The notes under the pieces: model-generated
Told to the model about the DNA's origin: nothing
Seen by the model: the letters and a program-made list of their open reading frames with translations, nothing else
The model's database searches: none
Assembly: GCF_002150685.1 (NCBI RefSeq)
Contig: NZ_MSSW01000008.1
Span: forward strand, 111,938-175,937
DNA from: Algoriphagus antarcticus
GTDB taxonomy: Bacteria > Bacteroidota > Bacteroidia > Cytophagales > Cyclobacteriaceae
Reading direction: 5' to 3'
DNA length: 64,000 bases
In this document: positions 8,706 to 17,563 of the stretch, one piece after another
Layout of the letters: each line of letters opens with the position of its first letter
Position numbering within the stretch: the stretch's first letter is position 1
Translations under genes and position numbers: made by a program

Positions 8706-10055
8706 TTATCTCTCCTCTATCAATTCCTTCCGTTCGCTTTCTCTCACATATTTAGGCTTGATCAAAAGACGTAAACTTGGATCAAAACTGAGGTAATTCC
8801 AAGACCAGTTTAGAAATACGAACAGTCGATTTTTAACTCCAAGGATCGCCATCAGGTGAACAAATAACCAAGTCAGCCAAGCTAGCAATCCCTGAAACTT
8901 AAGAAAAGGAAGATCAACTACGGCTCGTCTTTTCCCTACAGTCGCCATTGATCCCAAGTCTTTGTATTGAAAGGGTTTCAACGGTTTTCCATTTTGGAGA
9001 GCTTTGAAATTTAGTGCCAGATTTGCTGCTTGCTGCATAGCCACTTGTGCTACCTGAGGGTGGCCTTTTGGATACTTTTCTTCCACGAGAAGGCTCACAT
9101 CGCCTAACGCATAAACGCCTGAGCAGTTTATTATTTGCGAATGGGAATCAACGTAAATCCTACCATTTGGGGCAAAGTGATCTGGAGAAAGGCCTTCGAT
9201 TCGATTGGGTTTAATACCCGCTGCCCAGAGTAAGGTCTTTGTTTCCAGAAAAACATCGTCATTAAGTGTCACGATTTGTCCATCATAGTCTTTAACTATG
9301 GCATTGAGCATCACTTCCACTCCGAGATCTTGGAGATACTTTAATGCATGACTTTTAGCTTCGGGAGACATCGTGCCGAGCAATTCTGAACCGCCCTCTA
9401 TCAGTACCACTTTCATATTGGAAAAACTAAGCTCGGGATAGTCTTTTGGCAGCACATTATTGCGCAGCTCAGCCATCGCCCCAGCTAGCTCCACGCCAGT
9501 AGGACCACCACCTACTATGATCACATTCATCAGGTATTTCCTATTCTCCACTTTCTCAATATTGATCGCACGTTCATAATTAGAGATCACTTTGTTCCGT
9601 ATATAAAGCGCCTCAGATATGGTTTTCATGGGAGCGGCATAATACTCGATGGACTTGGAGCCAAAGTAATTCGTATCTCCGCCCATAGCCAATACCAAAT
9701 AATCATAATCTATATGTCCTATATCTGTAACTAGCCGCTTTTGGTCAGCATCAAAATGCTTCACTTCAGCCATACGGAAAATCACGTTTGTGGAATGGTG
9801 AAAAATTTTGCGAAGCGGAAAAGAAATAGCGCTAGGCTCTAGACCTGCAGTAGCTACCTGATAAAAAAGTGGCTGAAACTGATGGTAATTATTCTTGTCT
9901 AACAATATTACCTGAAAATCACTCTTTATTAATTTTCGGGCAAGTTTCAAACCTGCAAAACCTGCTCCTACAATGACAACTTTTGGAAAAGTGGTAGCTG
10001 GAATATTCGGGATGGGAGAGGTAACGGAATTGGTCATGATACAGGGGTTTTTCAA
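8706..10055 (-). CDS. ndh: Type II NADH:quinone oxidoreductase (NDH-2)
   Basis: A membrane-associated flavoprotein that oxidises NADH and reduces quinone without pumping protons. FAD-binding GAGFAG is at residues 30-35. A second nucleotide-binding motif, VGGGPTGVELAGA, lies near 180 and a conserved ALGDVS segment near 315. A hydrophobic C-terminal region (about 385-420, GLLAWLTWLFVHLMAI) fits the membrane anchor. The 449-aa length is normal. An internal ATG at 10037 is an equally good start, because the first six residues precede a non-conserved tail. It stands alone, with no respiratory neighbours. Confidence 0.9.
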   Translation of the reverse strand: MKNPCIMTNSVTSPIPNIPATTFPKVVIVGAGFAGLKLARKLIKSDFQVILLDKNNYHQFQPLFYQVATAGLEPSAISFPLRKIFHHSTNVIFRMAEVKHFDADQKRLVTDIGHIDYDYLVLAMGGDTNYFGSKSIEYYAAPMKTISEALYIRNKVISNYERAINIEKVENRKYLMNVIIVGGGPTGVELAGAMAELRNNVLPKDYPELSFSNMKVVLIEGGSELLGTMSPEAKSHALKYLQDLGVEVMLNAIVKDYDGQIVTLNDDVFLETKTLLWAAGIKPNRIEGLSPDHFAPNGRIYVDSHSQIINCSGVYALGDVSLLVEEKYPKGHPQVAQVAMQQAANLALNFKALQNGKPLKPFQYKDLGSMATVGKRRAVVDLPFLKFQGLLAWLTWLFVHLMAILGVKNRLFVFLNWSWNYLSFDPSLRLLIKPKYVRESERKELIEER

Positions 10056-10229
10056 AAACCGTAACGAAATAACCAGAAGATAAGATGCGAAAAGTAACTA
10101 TTCTTCCAAATCTGGTCAAAAGACCAATTTATTTCCAAATTTCAAATATATCTGGTTAGTACAATGAGCTGACAAATTCTACCTAAACGAAAAGAATTGC
10201 TAATTTTACCACCCTAATAGTTAATAACC

Positions 10230-10937
10230 ATGGGAAGAGCATTTGAATTCCGAAAAGAGAGAAAATTCAAGCGTTGGGACAAAATGTCCAAAGTTTTTAC
10301 ACGTCTGGGAAAAGAAATCGTAATGGCGGTGAAATCTGGAGGCCCTGACCCCGCGTCAAATCCCAGACTTCGTACAATAATCCAAAATGCCAAGGGTGCT
10401 CAAATGCCCAAGGACAGAATCGAAGCTGCAATCAAACGTGCATCAAACAAAGACGAGAAAGACTATGAAGAAGTAGTTTATGAAGGCTATGGCCCTTTTG
10501 GAATCGCAGTAGTCATAGAAACCTCCACGGATAACATCAATAGGACGGTTGCGAACGTAAGAAGCTACTTCTCCAAAGCTGGTGGCTCCCTAGGCACTTC
10601 TGGCTCGGTGGTCTTTATGTTTGATAGAAAAGCTGTTTTCCGCTTCACAAAAGGCGACTTTGACCTAGAAGAACTGGAGTTCGAACTAATTGATTTCGGA
10701 TTAGTCGATATCGATGAAAATGAAGGTGAAATCTTCGTTTACACCGAATTTGAGGACTTTGGCACCATGCAAAAAGTACTCGAAGAAAAAAATATTGAGG
10801 TGATCAGCGCAGACTTTCAGCGCTTTCCGAGTACACTTACCGAGCTTGATGAAGAGCAGGAAGAGATTATCCATAAGATGATTGACAAAATGGAAGAGGA
10901 TGATGACGTAAACCAAATTTTCACAAACATGGCCTAG
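10230..10937 (+). CDS. yebC: YebC/PmpR-family protein (TACO1 homologue)
   Basis: A full-length 235-residue member of the YebC family, with the typical start MGRAFEFRKERKFKRWDKMS (GRAFE replaces the commoner AGHSKW). Also present are NPRLRTIIQNAK and PKDRIEAAIKRA segments, a YEGYGPFG motif, and an acidic C-terminus. YebC proteins have been described as transcription regulators and, more recently, as translation factors helping ribosomes at difficult peptide stretches. The stop codon overlaps a terminator hairpin. Confidence 0.93.
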   Translation: MGRAFEFRKERKFKRWDKMSKVFTRLGKEIVMAVKSGGPDPASNPRLRTIIQNAKGAQMPKDRIEAAIKRASNKDEKDYEEVVYEGYGPFGIAVVIETSTDNINRTVANVRSYFSKAGGSLGTSGSVVFMFDRKAVFRFTKGDFDLEELEFELIDFGLVDIDENEGEIFVYTEFEDFGTMQKVLEEKNIEVISADFQRFPSTLTELDEEQEEIIHKMIDKMEEDDDVNQIFTNMA

Positions 10938-10956
10938 GCATCCCCTAGGCTTTTTT
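10932..10956 (+). terminator. Terminator overlapping the yebC stop codon
   Basis: GCCTAGG (10932-10938) pairs with CCTAGGC (10944-10950) across a 5-nt loop, followed by six T residues. The left arm contains the TAG stop of yebC. The next gene starts 6 bp after the T-tract, so yjjX probably depends on read-through or a promoter inside yebC. Confidence 0.75.
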
Positions 10957-10961
10957 ATTCT

Positions 10962-11528
10962 ATGAATTTCCCAAAAAGAGAAAATTTTCAGGCTACAGAA
11001 AAGCCACTAGTAATAGTAGGAAGTAAAAACCCTGTTAAAATTGCCTGCACAGAGTCGGCTTTTACAGAAGCCTTTTCCAAAGGGTTTGTCGTGAATGGCA
11101 TCACTGCTGCTTCGCAAGTATCAGATCAGCCAAAGGGCGATGAAGAAACCTACCTTGGAGCTAGAAATAGAGTGATCAATGCCAGAAAAACGTTTCCCGA
11201 GGCCGATTATTGGGTAGGTATTGAGGGTGGTATTGGCGAAGATGTGCGAGGTATGTTTGCCTTTGCCTGGATCTATGTCGAAAATAAGTCTGGTCTTCAC
11301 GGCAAAGCAAAAACTGGGACATTTTACCTTCCTGAAGGAATAGTCAAATTAGTTCACTCAGGATTGGAGCTTGGTGCTGCAGACGATCAATTTTTCAAAC
11401 AAGAAAATTCTAAGCAAAATGGCGGATCTGTAGGAATTCTTACACATGGGGTAATAACGAGACAAACCTATTATAATCAAGCAATTATCCTCGCACTGAT
11501 CCCTTTTCTCAATAAAGAGCTATTCTAA
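10962..11528 (+). CDS. yjjX: Inosine/xanthosine triphosphatase, YjjX family
   Basis: A 188-residue house-cleaning nucleotidase of the ITPase-like superfamily that would hydrolyse ITP/XTP and keep deaminated purines out of nucleic acids. Family hallmarks are VGSKNPVKI at about 19-27, SDQPKGDEETYLGARNR at 53-69, GIEGGIGED, and a C-terminal GGSVGILTHG segment preceding TRQTYY. It is downstream of yebC with only a terminator hairpin between them. Confidence 0.9.
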   Translation: MNFPKRENFQATEKPLVIVGSKNPVKIACTESAFTEAFSKGFVVNGITAASQVSDQPKGDEETYLGARNRVINARKTFPEADYWVGIEGGIGEDVRGMFAFAWIYVENKSGLHGKAKTGTFYLPEGIVKLVHSGLELGAADDQFFKQENSKQNGGSVGILTHGVITRQTYYNQAIILALIPFLNKELF

Positions 11529-11705
11529 AAAAGAATGATTTTTACAATTTTTTTACCTAAGTATCTTTTAATCGAAGAAAATTTGATTAGTATTGAATAA
11601 TTAAAATTTAAACCTTTGCTTTATTTAAAAAACTCGGAATTTTCCAAACATCCTAGAAATACAGAAGTAAAAGTTGCTTAAATCACCCTTAACATTAAGT
11701 AGCTA

Positions 11706-11736
11706 TAGACCTCTCGGATGAGAGGTCTACTTTTTT
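11706..11736 (+). terminator. Terminator hairpin between convergent genes
   Basis: TAGACCTCTC (11706-11715) pairs perfectly with GAGAGGTCTA (11720-11729) around a GGAT loop, followed by CTTTTTT. The T-tract is on the plus-strand side, so it best serves the yjjX transcript. The end of the hairpin overlaps the stop codon of the convergent gene. Confidence 0.8.
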
Positions 11737-12713
11737 AAGTTATTCAGAAAATTGTTCAGCGCAACTCTCCAATCTGGGTCAGCATCCCATTCAGGCCCGA
11801 CATACAATTCTTCTCTCACGAGTAGTTTGATGTTATATTTGACCACAATCCGGGAAGCTGTCGAATCAGACTTTGGCTCAAGACCCATACTTTTCATCAA
11901 ATCTGCTTCTCTACCCTCCACTTTCACTAATAGAAATTGTACTCCTTCACTAATCAATTCTTGATCAGATTTCGCTTCTGTAAGCCACTCTATCTGATAC
12001 GGATATTTCTGCTTCAGTACTTGTTCTATTCCAGCTTTCTGAGCCGCCTGTTCCGCTAAAATAGCTTCAGCAGATTTGCCATACATATCGTGCCTAAAAT
12101 AGCTCAGTAAGCCCGTCTCTGCTGATGACCCTTCTATGGTAATTCCCAATTTGAATACGTCCAGATTTAGTGGGTTTTTCGCCAAAAATTTCTGGCTTGA
12201 CGTAGTCTCGGAAGTACTGATGCTGAGAAACTCTGGCACATCCAATACTAGAAGATTCTGTGAAGGCTGGTTTTCTCCTATCAATCCAAACTGGCTAGTA
12301 GTGGCTCCAATATCACCATCTGTTACGCCAAATAAGGCAGTAGAAGTTATGATTTGCCCATTTTCAGAAAAAGGACCTACATGAATACTCATCTGATTCT
12401 TTTGTCGAGTAACCAGAATAATATTTTTGATAAGTCGCTGCTGAAATGTTTTAGCATAATCTGTCTGAACCGCTTCCGAAAGAGCGACTTTTTCCAGTTC
12501 AAAATACGCCACTGGATCAGCTCCTGCCTGTACTAGTGAATTATGCACACTATCTGCCACTTCTTTCCACGTCATCATGGGTCTAGCACTCGGATCAGTA
12601 GAGACAAAGACCACAGATTTCCCATCAAAAAAGGACTGAGTCAAAGCGCCTTGTGCCAAAACGGCGGAGAGATTTGCTAAAAGAATAAATAGAAGAGAGA
12701 TATAATATTTCAT
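11727..12713 (-). CDS. Secreted protein of unknown function
   Basis: I choose ATG 12713 because it gives a clean signal peptide (MKYYISLLFILLANLSAVLAQ). An upstream in-frame start at 12788 would overlap the divergent peptidase gene and add 25 unlikely residues. The mature part of about 308 residues shows alpha/beta composition, with segments such as SVVFVSTDPSARPMMTWKE and a late LVREELYVGPEWDADPDWR. I do not recognise a family. It is transcribed divergently from the M28 peptidase, with about 70 bp between the starts, so the two could share control. Confidence 0.75.
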   Translation of the reverse strand: MKYYISLLFILLANLSAVLAQGALTQSFFDGKSVVFVSTDPSARPMMTWKEVADSVHNSLVQAGADPVAYFELEKVALSEAVQTDYAKTFQQRLIKNIILVTRQKNQMSIHVGPFSENGQIITSTALFGVTDGDIGATTSQFGLIGENQPSQNLLVLDVPEFLSISTSETTSSQKFLAKNPLNLDVFKLGITIEGSSAETGLLSYFRHDMYGKSAEAILAEQAAQKAGIEQVLKQKYPYQIEWLTEAKSDQELISEGVQFLLVKVEGREADLMKSMGLEPKSDSTASRIVVKYNIKLLVREELYVGPEWDADPDWRVALNNFLNNLKK

Positions 12714-12782
12714 GAATTCAGAGGTGTGATCCACTAAGCTTATTAATTTTACCAATATACATAACGCAAAATACTTTCCTTG

Positions 12783-13712
12783 ATGCACCTCAAAATCAAA
12801 AATACTCTAAGTTGTTTTCTCCTTCTACTAATTTTTCAAGCAAACGGACAAAGTATTGCTAGCAAAAGTCTTCTTGAAAATATCAAGTTTTTATCCGGCG
12901 ATGAGCTGAAAGGCAGAAAAACAGGAAGTGAAGGAAGTGCCGAGGCTCGCTCATTTATTCTCGATCAGTTCAAAAACATCGGACTAGAAACACACTATAC
13001 AGATTTTCAGCAGCAATTCCAGTTCGAAAACAGAAGAGAAAATAAAACCTACGAAGATGCTGTAAATATTGTGGGCTTTGTAGCGGGCAGTTCTTCGAAG
13101 AAATTGATAGTAATTACAGCTCATTACGATCACGTGGGCATCGGTAGACCAAATTCGGAAGGTGACTCCATCTATAATGGTGCGGATGACAATGCTTCTG
13201 GCACGGCAGCATTAATAGAACTAGCGAAGTATTTCAAAGAAAACAGACCTCAGCATTCTATGATTTTCGCAGCTTTGGATGGAGAAGAAATGGGGTTGCA
13301 AGGTGCAAAAGCGTTAGTAAAAGACTTCCCATTTCCGATGGAGCAAATCGTCTTGAATATCAATATGGATATGATTTCCAGAAATGAAAAAGGGGAATTA
13401 TATGCATCAGGCACCTATTACAATCCTATCTTAAAGACAATCCTGGAAAACGCAGCTTCTGGATCCACTCCAAAATTGCTATTCGGCCATGATGAGCCAA
13501 ACACTGGCCGAGATAACTGGACACAATCTTCAGATCATGGTCCTTTCTTCACTGCAAATGTCCCTCACATCTATTTTGGTGTAGAGGATCATTCAGATTA
13601 TCATAGACCGAGTGATTCTTTCGAAAATATTGATCAGCAGTTTTATATCAATGCGGTCAATCTTATATTGAAGTGTACCTTAGCTCTGGACGCTGAATTG
13701 CCCAAAGAGTAG
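12783..13712 (+). CDS. Secreted M28-family zinc aminopeptidase
   Basis: An exported metallopeptidase that probably removes N-terminal residues from peptides. The signal peptide is residues 1-23 (hydrophobic LSCFLLLLIFQANGQ). Di-zinc ligands and the catalytic base are visible: H114 and D116 in AHYDH, the GADDNASG block at 133-140, EE at 168-169, NMDM, and H of SDHGPF near the end. The 309-aa length fits the small single-domain M28 group. ATG 12783 is used; a TTG codon directly upstream is in frame but unnecessary. Confidence 0.88.
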   Translation: MHLKIKNTLSCFLLLLIFQANGQSIASKSLLENIKFLSGDELKGRKTGSEGSAEARSFILDQFKNIGLETHYTDFQQQFQFENRRENKTYEDAVNIVGFVAGSSSKKLIVITAHYDHVGIGRPNSEGDSIYNGADDNASGTAALIELAKYFKENRPQHSMIFAALDGEEMGLQGAKALVKDFPFPMEQIVLNINMDMISRNEKGELYASGTYYNPILKTILENAASGSTPKLLFGHDEPNTGRDNWTQSSDHGPFFTANVPHIYFGVEDHSDYHRPSDSFENIDQQFYINAVNLILKCTLALDAELPKE

Positions 13713-13779
13713 GTAATACTCTTTTCATTGATTCACTTCTTACTTACATTAGACTTTAACGCACACTTCTAGCGAAATT

Positions 13780-15558
13780 TTGGCTAAAACAGACTTTATC
13801 ACCAGGCTCTTGATATGGAGGCTCAGGCACATGAGCAACCAAACCTTTATCCTAATTCTCAGCGGGATAATTGGAATACTCTCTGGCCTGGCGGCAGTGA
13901 TACTAAAGCAAGGGGTACATGCCATCCAGCATTTTCTCACCGAGGGATTTTATAAAGAGTACGCTAATTTTCTTTACATTATATATCCGCTCATTGGTAT
14001 TTCGGCAGCATATCTAATAGGCAAATTCATTTTTAAAGATGTTGGTGGACATGGAGTACCGGATATCTTATTTACGATTTCCAAAAAACAAAGCATCATT
14101 GCAAGAGTAAAGACCTACAGTCGTGTTTTTACTTCAGCAATTACCGTAGGGTTTGGCGGATCAGTAGGCCTAGAAGCTCCCATGCTGGTAACAGGCTCTG
14201 CCATAGGTTCCAATGTAGGCTCACTAGTGCATCTGAATGCAAAAAAGCGCACACTGTTATTAGGATGTGGAGCAGGAGCAGCTATTTCAGCCATATTCGG
14301 CGCTCCGATTGGAGGAGTGATTTTCGCCATTGAAGTCATTCTGATGGAAATCAGCACTGCAAGTTTTATCCCACTGCTGATTGCATCTGTTACTGGCTCA
14401 CTGACATCCATGGTTCTTATTGGGAAAGACTCCGTATTCAATTTCAAATTGACTGACAATTTTGAGGCTTCACACATGCCGTATTACCTGCTTTTGGGAA
14501 TAGTCTGTGGTCTGGTTTCCTTGTATTTCAGTCAAGCTGTGAGAAAGACAGAATCTCTTATGGAGGGACTAGATAGCCAAGCATTACGAATCTTATATGG
14601 TGGAGCCATACTGGGAATCATGGTATTCTTCCTGCCACCCATCTATGGTGAAGGATATGATACGCTGAATACACTTATAGACGGGAATTCTAATCAATTA
14701 CTTGAAAAAAGTCCTTTCTTCTCGATCATTGAGAATCCTTATTTGATTATCATTTTCCTCGCATTTATTATCATAGTAAAGCCTATCGCCGCAGCGGTCA
14801 CGCTTAGCGCTGGCGGTAGCGGAGGTATATTTGCACCTTCACTGTATGTAGGTGGAATTTTAGGTTTTCTCTTCGCTTATTCTAGCAATCTTTTTGATTT
14901 CACTATCCCGCTACCACTGGCGCATTTCACTTTAGTGGCCATGTGCGGTGTAATGGCTGGCGCTCAGCACGCCCCACTTTCCGCCATATTCTTAATTGCA
15001 GAAATCACAGGAGGGTATGAACTTTTCGTTCCCTTAATGTTCGTATCTGCTATTTCCTATGTGACTAAGACGGCTTACCAAAAAGATAGCATCTACACGA
15101 TACAGCTGAAGGAAAAAGGGAGGCATCTACCCGAGTCAAAGGATCAGGAATTACTGGAACTCATTACTATTACCCATGTGATCGAACGAGACTTACTTCC
15201 AATCCATCCAGATGCAAAATTGAAGGATTTGATCAGCCTGGTAAAGATCTCAAAGCGGAATATATTCCCTGTAGTAGATGAGCATAAAGCTCTGCGAGGG
15301 ATAATAACGCTGGATGACATTCGTGATATTATGTTTGATCGAGAAAGACAGGACACCGTCCTAATAAAAGAATTGATGCACAGTCCTCCAGAAATCCTAT
15401 TGGCTACTGAGAATATGCAAAAAGCTATGGAAAAATTTGAGCTTTCCGGAGCTTGGAATCTACCTGTAATCGAAGAGGGCAAATATTTGGGCTTTGTTTC
15501 TAAATCCAGAATCTTCAATGCCTACAGAAAACGCTTGATCAGGCAAAAGCAAGATTAA
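13780..15558 (+). CDS. ClC-family chloride transporter or channel with C-terminal CBS pair
   Basis: An integral membrane ClC protein of 592 aa. Selectivity-filter segments are GGSVGLEAP (127-134, with gating-type Glu at E132), the helix around GAPIGGVIFAIE (174-185) and GGSGGIFAPS near 345. Two CBS domains occupy about 450-585 and may sense nucleotides. The position matching the internal proton glutamate of the E. coli exchanger (second Glu of its EE pair) appears to be V186, which would favour a channel-like mode; this is a by-eye alignment. The frame begins with TTG at 13780. Residues before the internal ATG (M18) look conserved in character (LLIWRLRHMS), so I keep the TTG. Confidence 0.88.
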   Translation: MAKTDFITRLLIWRLRHMSNQTFILILSGIIGILSGLAAVILKQGVHAIQHFLTEGFYKEYANFLYIIYPLIGISAAYLIGKFIFKDVGGHGVPDILFTISKKQSIIARVKTYSRVFTSAITVGFGGSVGLEAPMLVTGSAIGSNVGSLVHLNAKKRTLLLGCGAGAAISAIFGAPIGGVIFAIEVILMEISTASFIPLLIASVTGSLTSMVLIGKDSVFNFKLTDNFEASHMPYYLLLGIVCGLVSLYFSQAVRKTESLMEGLDSQALRILYGGAILGIMVFFLPPIYGEGYDTLNTLIDGNSNQLLEKSPFFSIIENPYLIIIFLAFIIIVKPIAAAVTLSAGGSGGIFAPSLYVGGILGFLFAYSSNLFDFTIPLPLAHFTLVAMCGVMAGAQHAPLSAIFLIAEITGGYELFVPLMFVSAISYVTKTAYQKDSIYTIQLKEKGRHLPESKDQELLELITITHVIERDLLPIHPDAKLKDLISLVKISKRNIFPVVDEHKALRGIITLDDIRDIMFDRERQDTVLIKELMHSPPEILLATENMQKAMEKFELSGAWNLPVIEEGKYLGFVSKSRIFNAYRKRLIRQKQD

Positions 15559-15998
15559 TCGATTTAAGAATAATATTTGGAAGAGTGATTTATCCACTTT
15601 TCTGCATAGCCACTTTTACTTTATTTTTTAAGTTAGCCTTTTTTATCCACAAATTTGCCTTTAAAAATCACCCTATAAATCATTGATATACTGACTATTA
15701 GAGGATTAATATTTACAAGTGTGGATAAATTATCGAAAATGTGGATAAAAAATACTTGCATTTTTTAAACCTCAAATGGAGGCTCTAGGCTAAGCTTTTG
15801 CAGTTTTACCTTTACTCCAAAAAAATGATCTATATGCTATTTTAAAATTGCCAATTCCACCCAATTATAATAGAAAATTCTGTGTCCCTGTGTTATCAGT
15901 TCTAAAATGAAAAAGTAAATTCTCCAAAAAATTGGGATTAAAATTTTTCTCTTACTTTACCACGGAATATTTCAATTTTAACAGCGTAAATACAAGCA
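15559..15998. other. AT-rich intergenic region with four DnaA boxes, possible replication origin
   Basis: A 440-bp gene-free, AT-rich stretch between the convergent ClC and mtgA genes. It contains TTATCCACT (15590-15598), TTATCCACA (15643-15651) and the inverse TGTGGATAA twice (15720-15728, 15740-15748). That is three perfect DnaA boxes and one near-perfect box in 160 bp, arranged as two facing pairs. AT-rich tracts lie between and after them. This is what a bacterial oriC, or another DnaA-binding locus, looks like. No dnaA or other replication gene is adjacent, and the strand bias of flanking genes does not diverge from this point, so the origin assignment stays tentative. Confidence 0.5.
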
Positions 15999-16694
15999 TT
16001 AAATACCCATCCCAATTGGCGCCAGATTATTCATCTGTCTGAGAATCCAGCTTTGGCGACCAATGATATAGGAAGTTGGTTTGGCGGGTGACCATCGTCT
16101 AGGATTCGGAAGTACAGCTGCAATCATGGCTGCTTGGTTTCGATTGAGTTTGGATGCAGGTTTATTATAATACGTCTGAGATGCTGCTTCAATTCCATAA
16201 ATGCCGTCTCCCATTTCTATCACATTCAGGTACACTTCCATAATGCGCTCCTTCGACCAGATCAGTTCTACCAATACAGTGAAATAGGCTTCAAGCCCTT
16301 TTCGGATGTAACTCCGCGAAGGCCACAAAAAAACATTCTTCACCGTCTGCTGTGTAATGGTACTAGCACCCTTTACCCGCTTCCCTTTTTTGTTATTTTC
16401 CCAGGCTTTTTTCATTGCATCGATATCAAATCCATTATGCACCAAAAATTTCTGATCCTCTGATGCATATACAGCCTGTGGGGCATTCTTCGAAATTTCA
16501 CTGAAAGGCACCCAATCTTTACGAAGTCGAACTTCTTTCTCCGAGTCAAACGCCTGCTCAAAAACTCTAATTACCATCAACGGTGTGATCGGGACTGGTA
16601 TGAAGCGATAGATCACCGTCAACCCGACGGATATAATCAAAAACCACATGGTAGTTTTCCAGATCAATCGCCAAACCCATTTAAGAACCTTCAT
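15999..16694 (-). CDS. mtgA: Monofunctional biosynthetic peptidoglycan transglycosylase
   Basis: A GT51 glycosyltransferase that polymerises lipid II into glycan strands at the cytoplasmic membrane. It has a single N-terminal transmembrane helix (about 12-30). The catalytic motif EDQKFLVHNGFD (E79 to D90) matches the family EDxxFxxHxGxD. GASTITQQTVKNVFL lies near 103-117, and the EVYLNVIEMG and QAAMIAAVLPNP segments are conserved. The 231-aa length is typical of the monofunctional form, and no transpeptidase domain is present. The gene is 9 bp downstream of the methyltransferase gene and may be the last gene of a long minus-strand transcript. Confidence 0.93.
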   Translation of the reverse strand: MKVLKWVWRLIWKTTMWFLIISVGLTVIYRFIPVPITPLMVIRVFEQAFDSEKEVRLRKDWVPFSEISKNAPQAVYASEDQKFLVHNGFDIDAMKKAWENNKKGKRVKGASTITQQTVKNVFLWPSRSYIRKGLEAYFTVLVELIWSKERIMEVYLNVIEMGDGIYGIEAASQTYYNKPASKLNRNQAAMIAAVLPNPRRWSPAKPTSYIIGRQSWILRQMNNLAPIGMGI

Positions 16695-16703
16695 AATTGC
16701 ATT

Positions 16704-17498
16704 TTAAATTGTAGCACTTATTTGCACAAAATGATAGAAAAAGACTGCATTTTCATCTATAGAAATAGTATCAAGATCCATTTCCATTGCCAAAATATGA
16801 TCTTCAATGATCAATCCCGCATCGATCATACCAGAACTGGCACTTTTCATCAATCCCTTCCAATATTGGGTGATCCTTCTGAGATCTTCAGGATTTCGCT
16901 GGTCCAGATGAAAACCACCGTGAAATAACTTGATTTGCTTATATCCAGCTCGCAAAAGCAGATTACCAAGGTTTGCTCCAATGTCAGGATCACCTCCGAG
17001 TGACCTCTGAAACTCATTGTAAGCGTCGTAGTATTTAGATAATCCTGGAAGTGGTGGGTTAAAGTAAAAACTGGAGTTGAACACCTCGGTAAACCAAAGT
17101 TTAGAATTTGGCAGCAGGCACGGTTTAATTCCTTCTAAAACTCGGTATGCATCAGGAATATGCTCCAACGCCCAGCAGATAAACACCGAATCAAATTTGT
17201 CATCCAATTCAAGCTGTGTCGCATCCTGACAAATAAATCTCACGCGATCGCCAGCAAAAGCCAAGGTTTGCTTTGCCCGGTCAATTTGACTTTGGGAAAA
17301 GTCGACGCAAGTAACCTCCAGATCAGGATATAATCTCAGCAAAGTCTCCGTCTGCGCACCGACACCGGACCCGATTTCGAGTAGCTTTTTGCATCCAGCA
17401 AAATCAATACGAGGATAAATAAGATAACCCAGCACTCCAGCCTGATCCATCAGTCTTTGTTGCTCCTCGGGGATAAATCCGTGTAAGTATGCTGCCAT
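16704..17498 (-). CDS. Class I SAM-dependent methyltransferase
   Basis: A 264-residue Rossmann-fold methyltransferase. Motif I is LEIGSGVGAQTE (about 41-52), followed by an acidic CVDFS at motif II, FICQDATQL, and the FDSVFICWALEHIPD segment that typifies motif IV/post-I in UbiE-like enzymes. The substrate is unknown. It lies between mtgA and the DUF3857 array on the same strand. Confidence 0.8.
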   Translation of the reverse strand: MAAYLHGFIPEEQQRLMDQAGVLGYLIYPRIDFAGCKKLLEIGSGVGAQTETLLRLYPDLEVTCVDFSQSQIDRAKQTLAFAGDRVRFICQDATQLELDDKFDSVFICWALEHIPDAYRVLEGIKPCLLPNSKLWFTEVFNSSFYFNPPLPGLSKYYDAYNEFQRSLGGDPDIGANLGNLLLRAGYKQIKLFHGGFHLDQRNPEDLRRITQYWKGLMKSASSGMIDAGLIIEDHILAMEMDLDTISIDENAVFFYHFVQISATI

Positions 17499-17563
17499 TA
17501 GCCTTAGTATTTGGGGTCGAAATTATCAATAAAAAAATTGGCAAAGGAAAAGAGTTCCTGATT

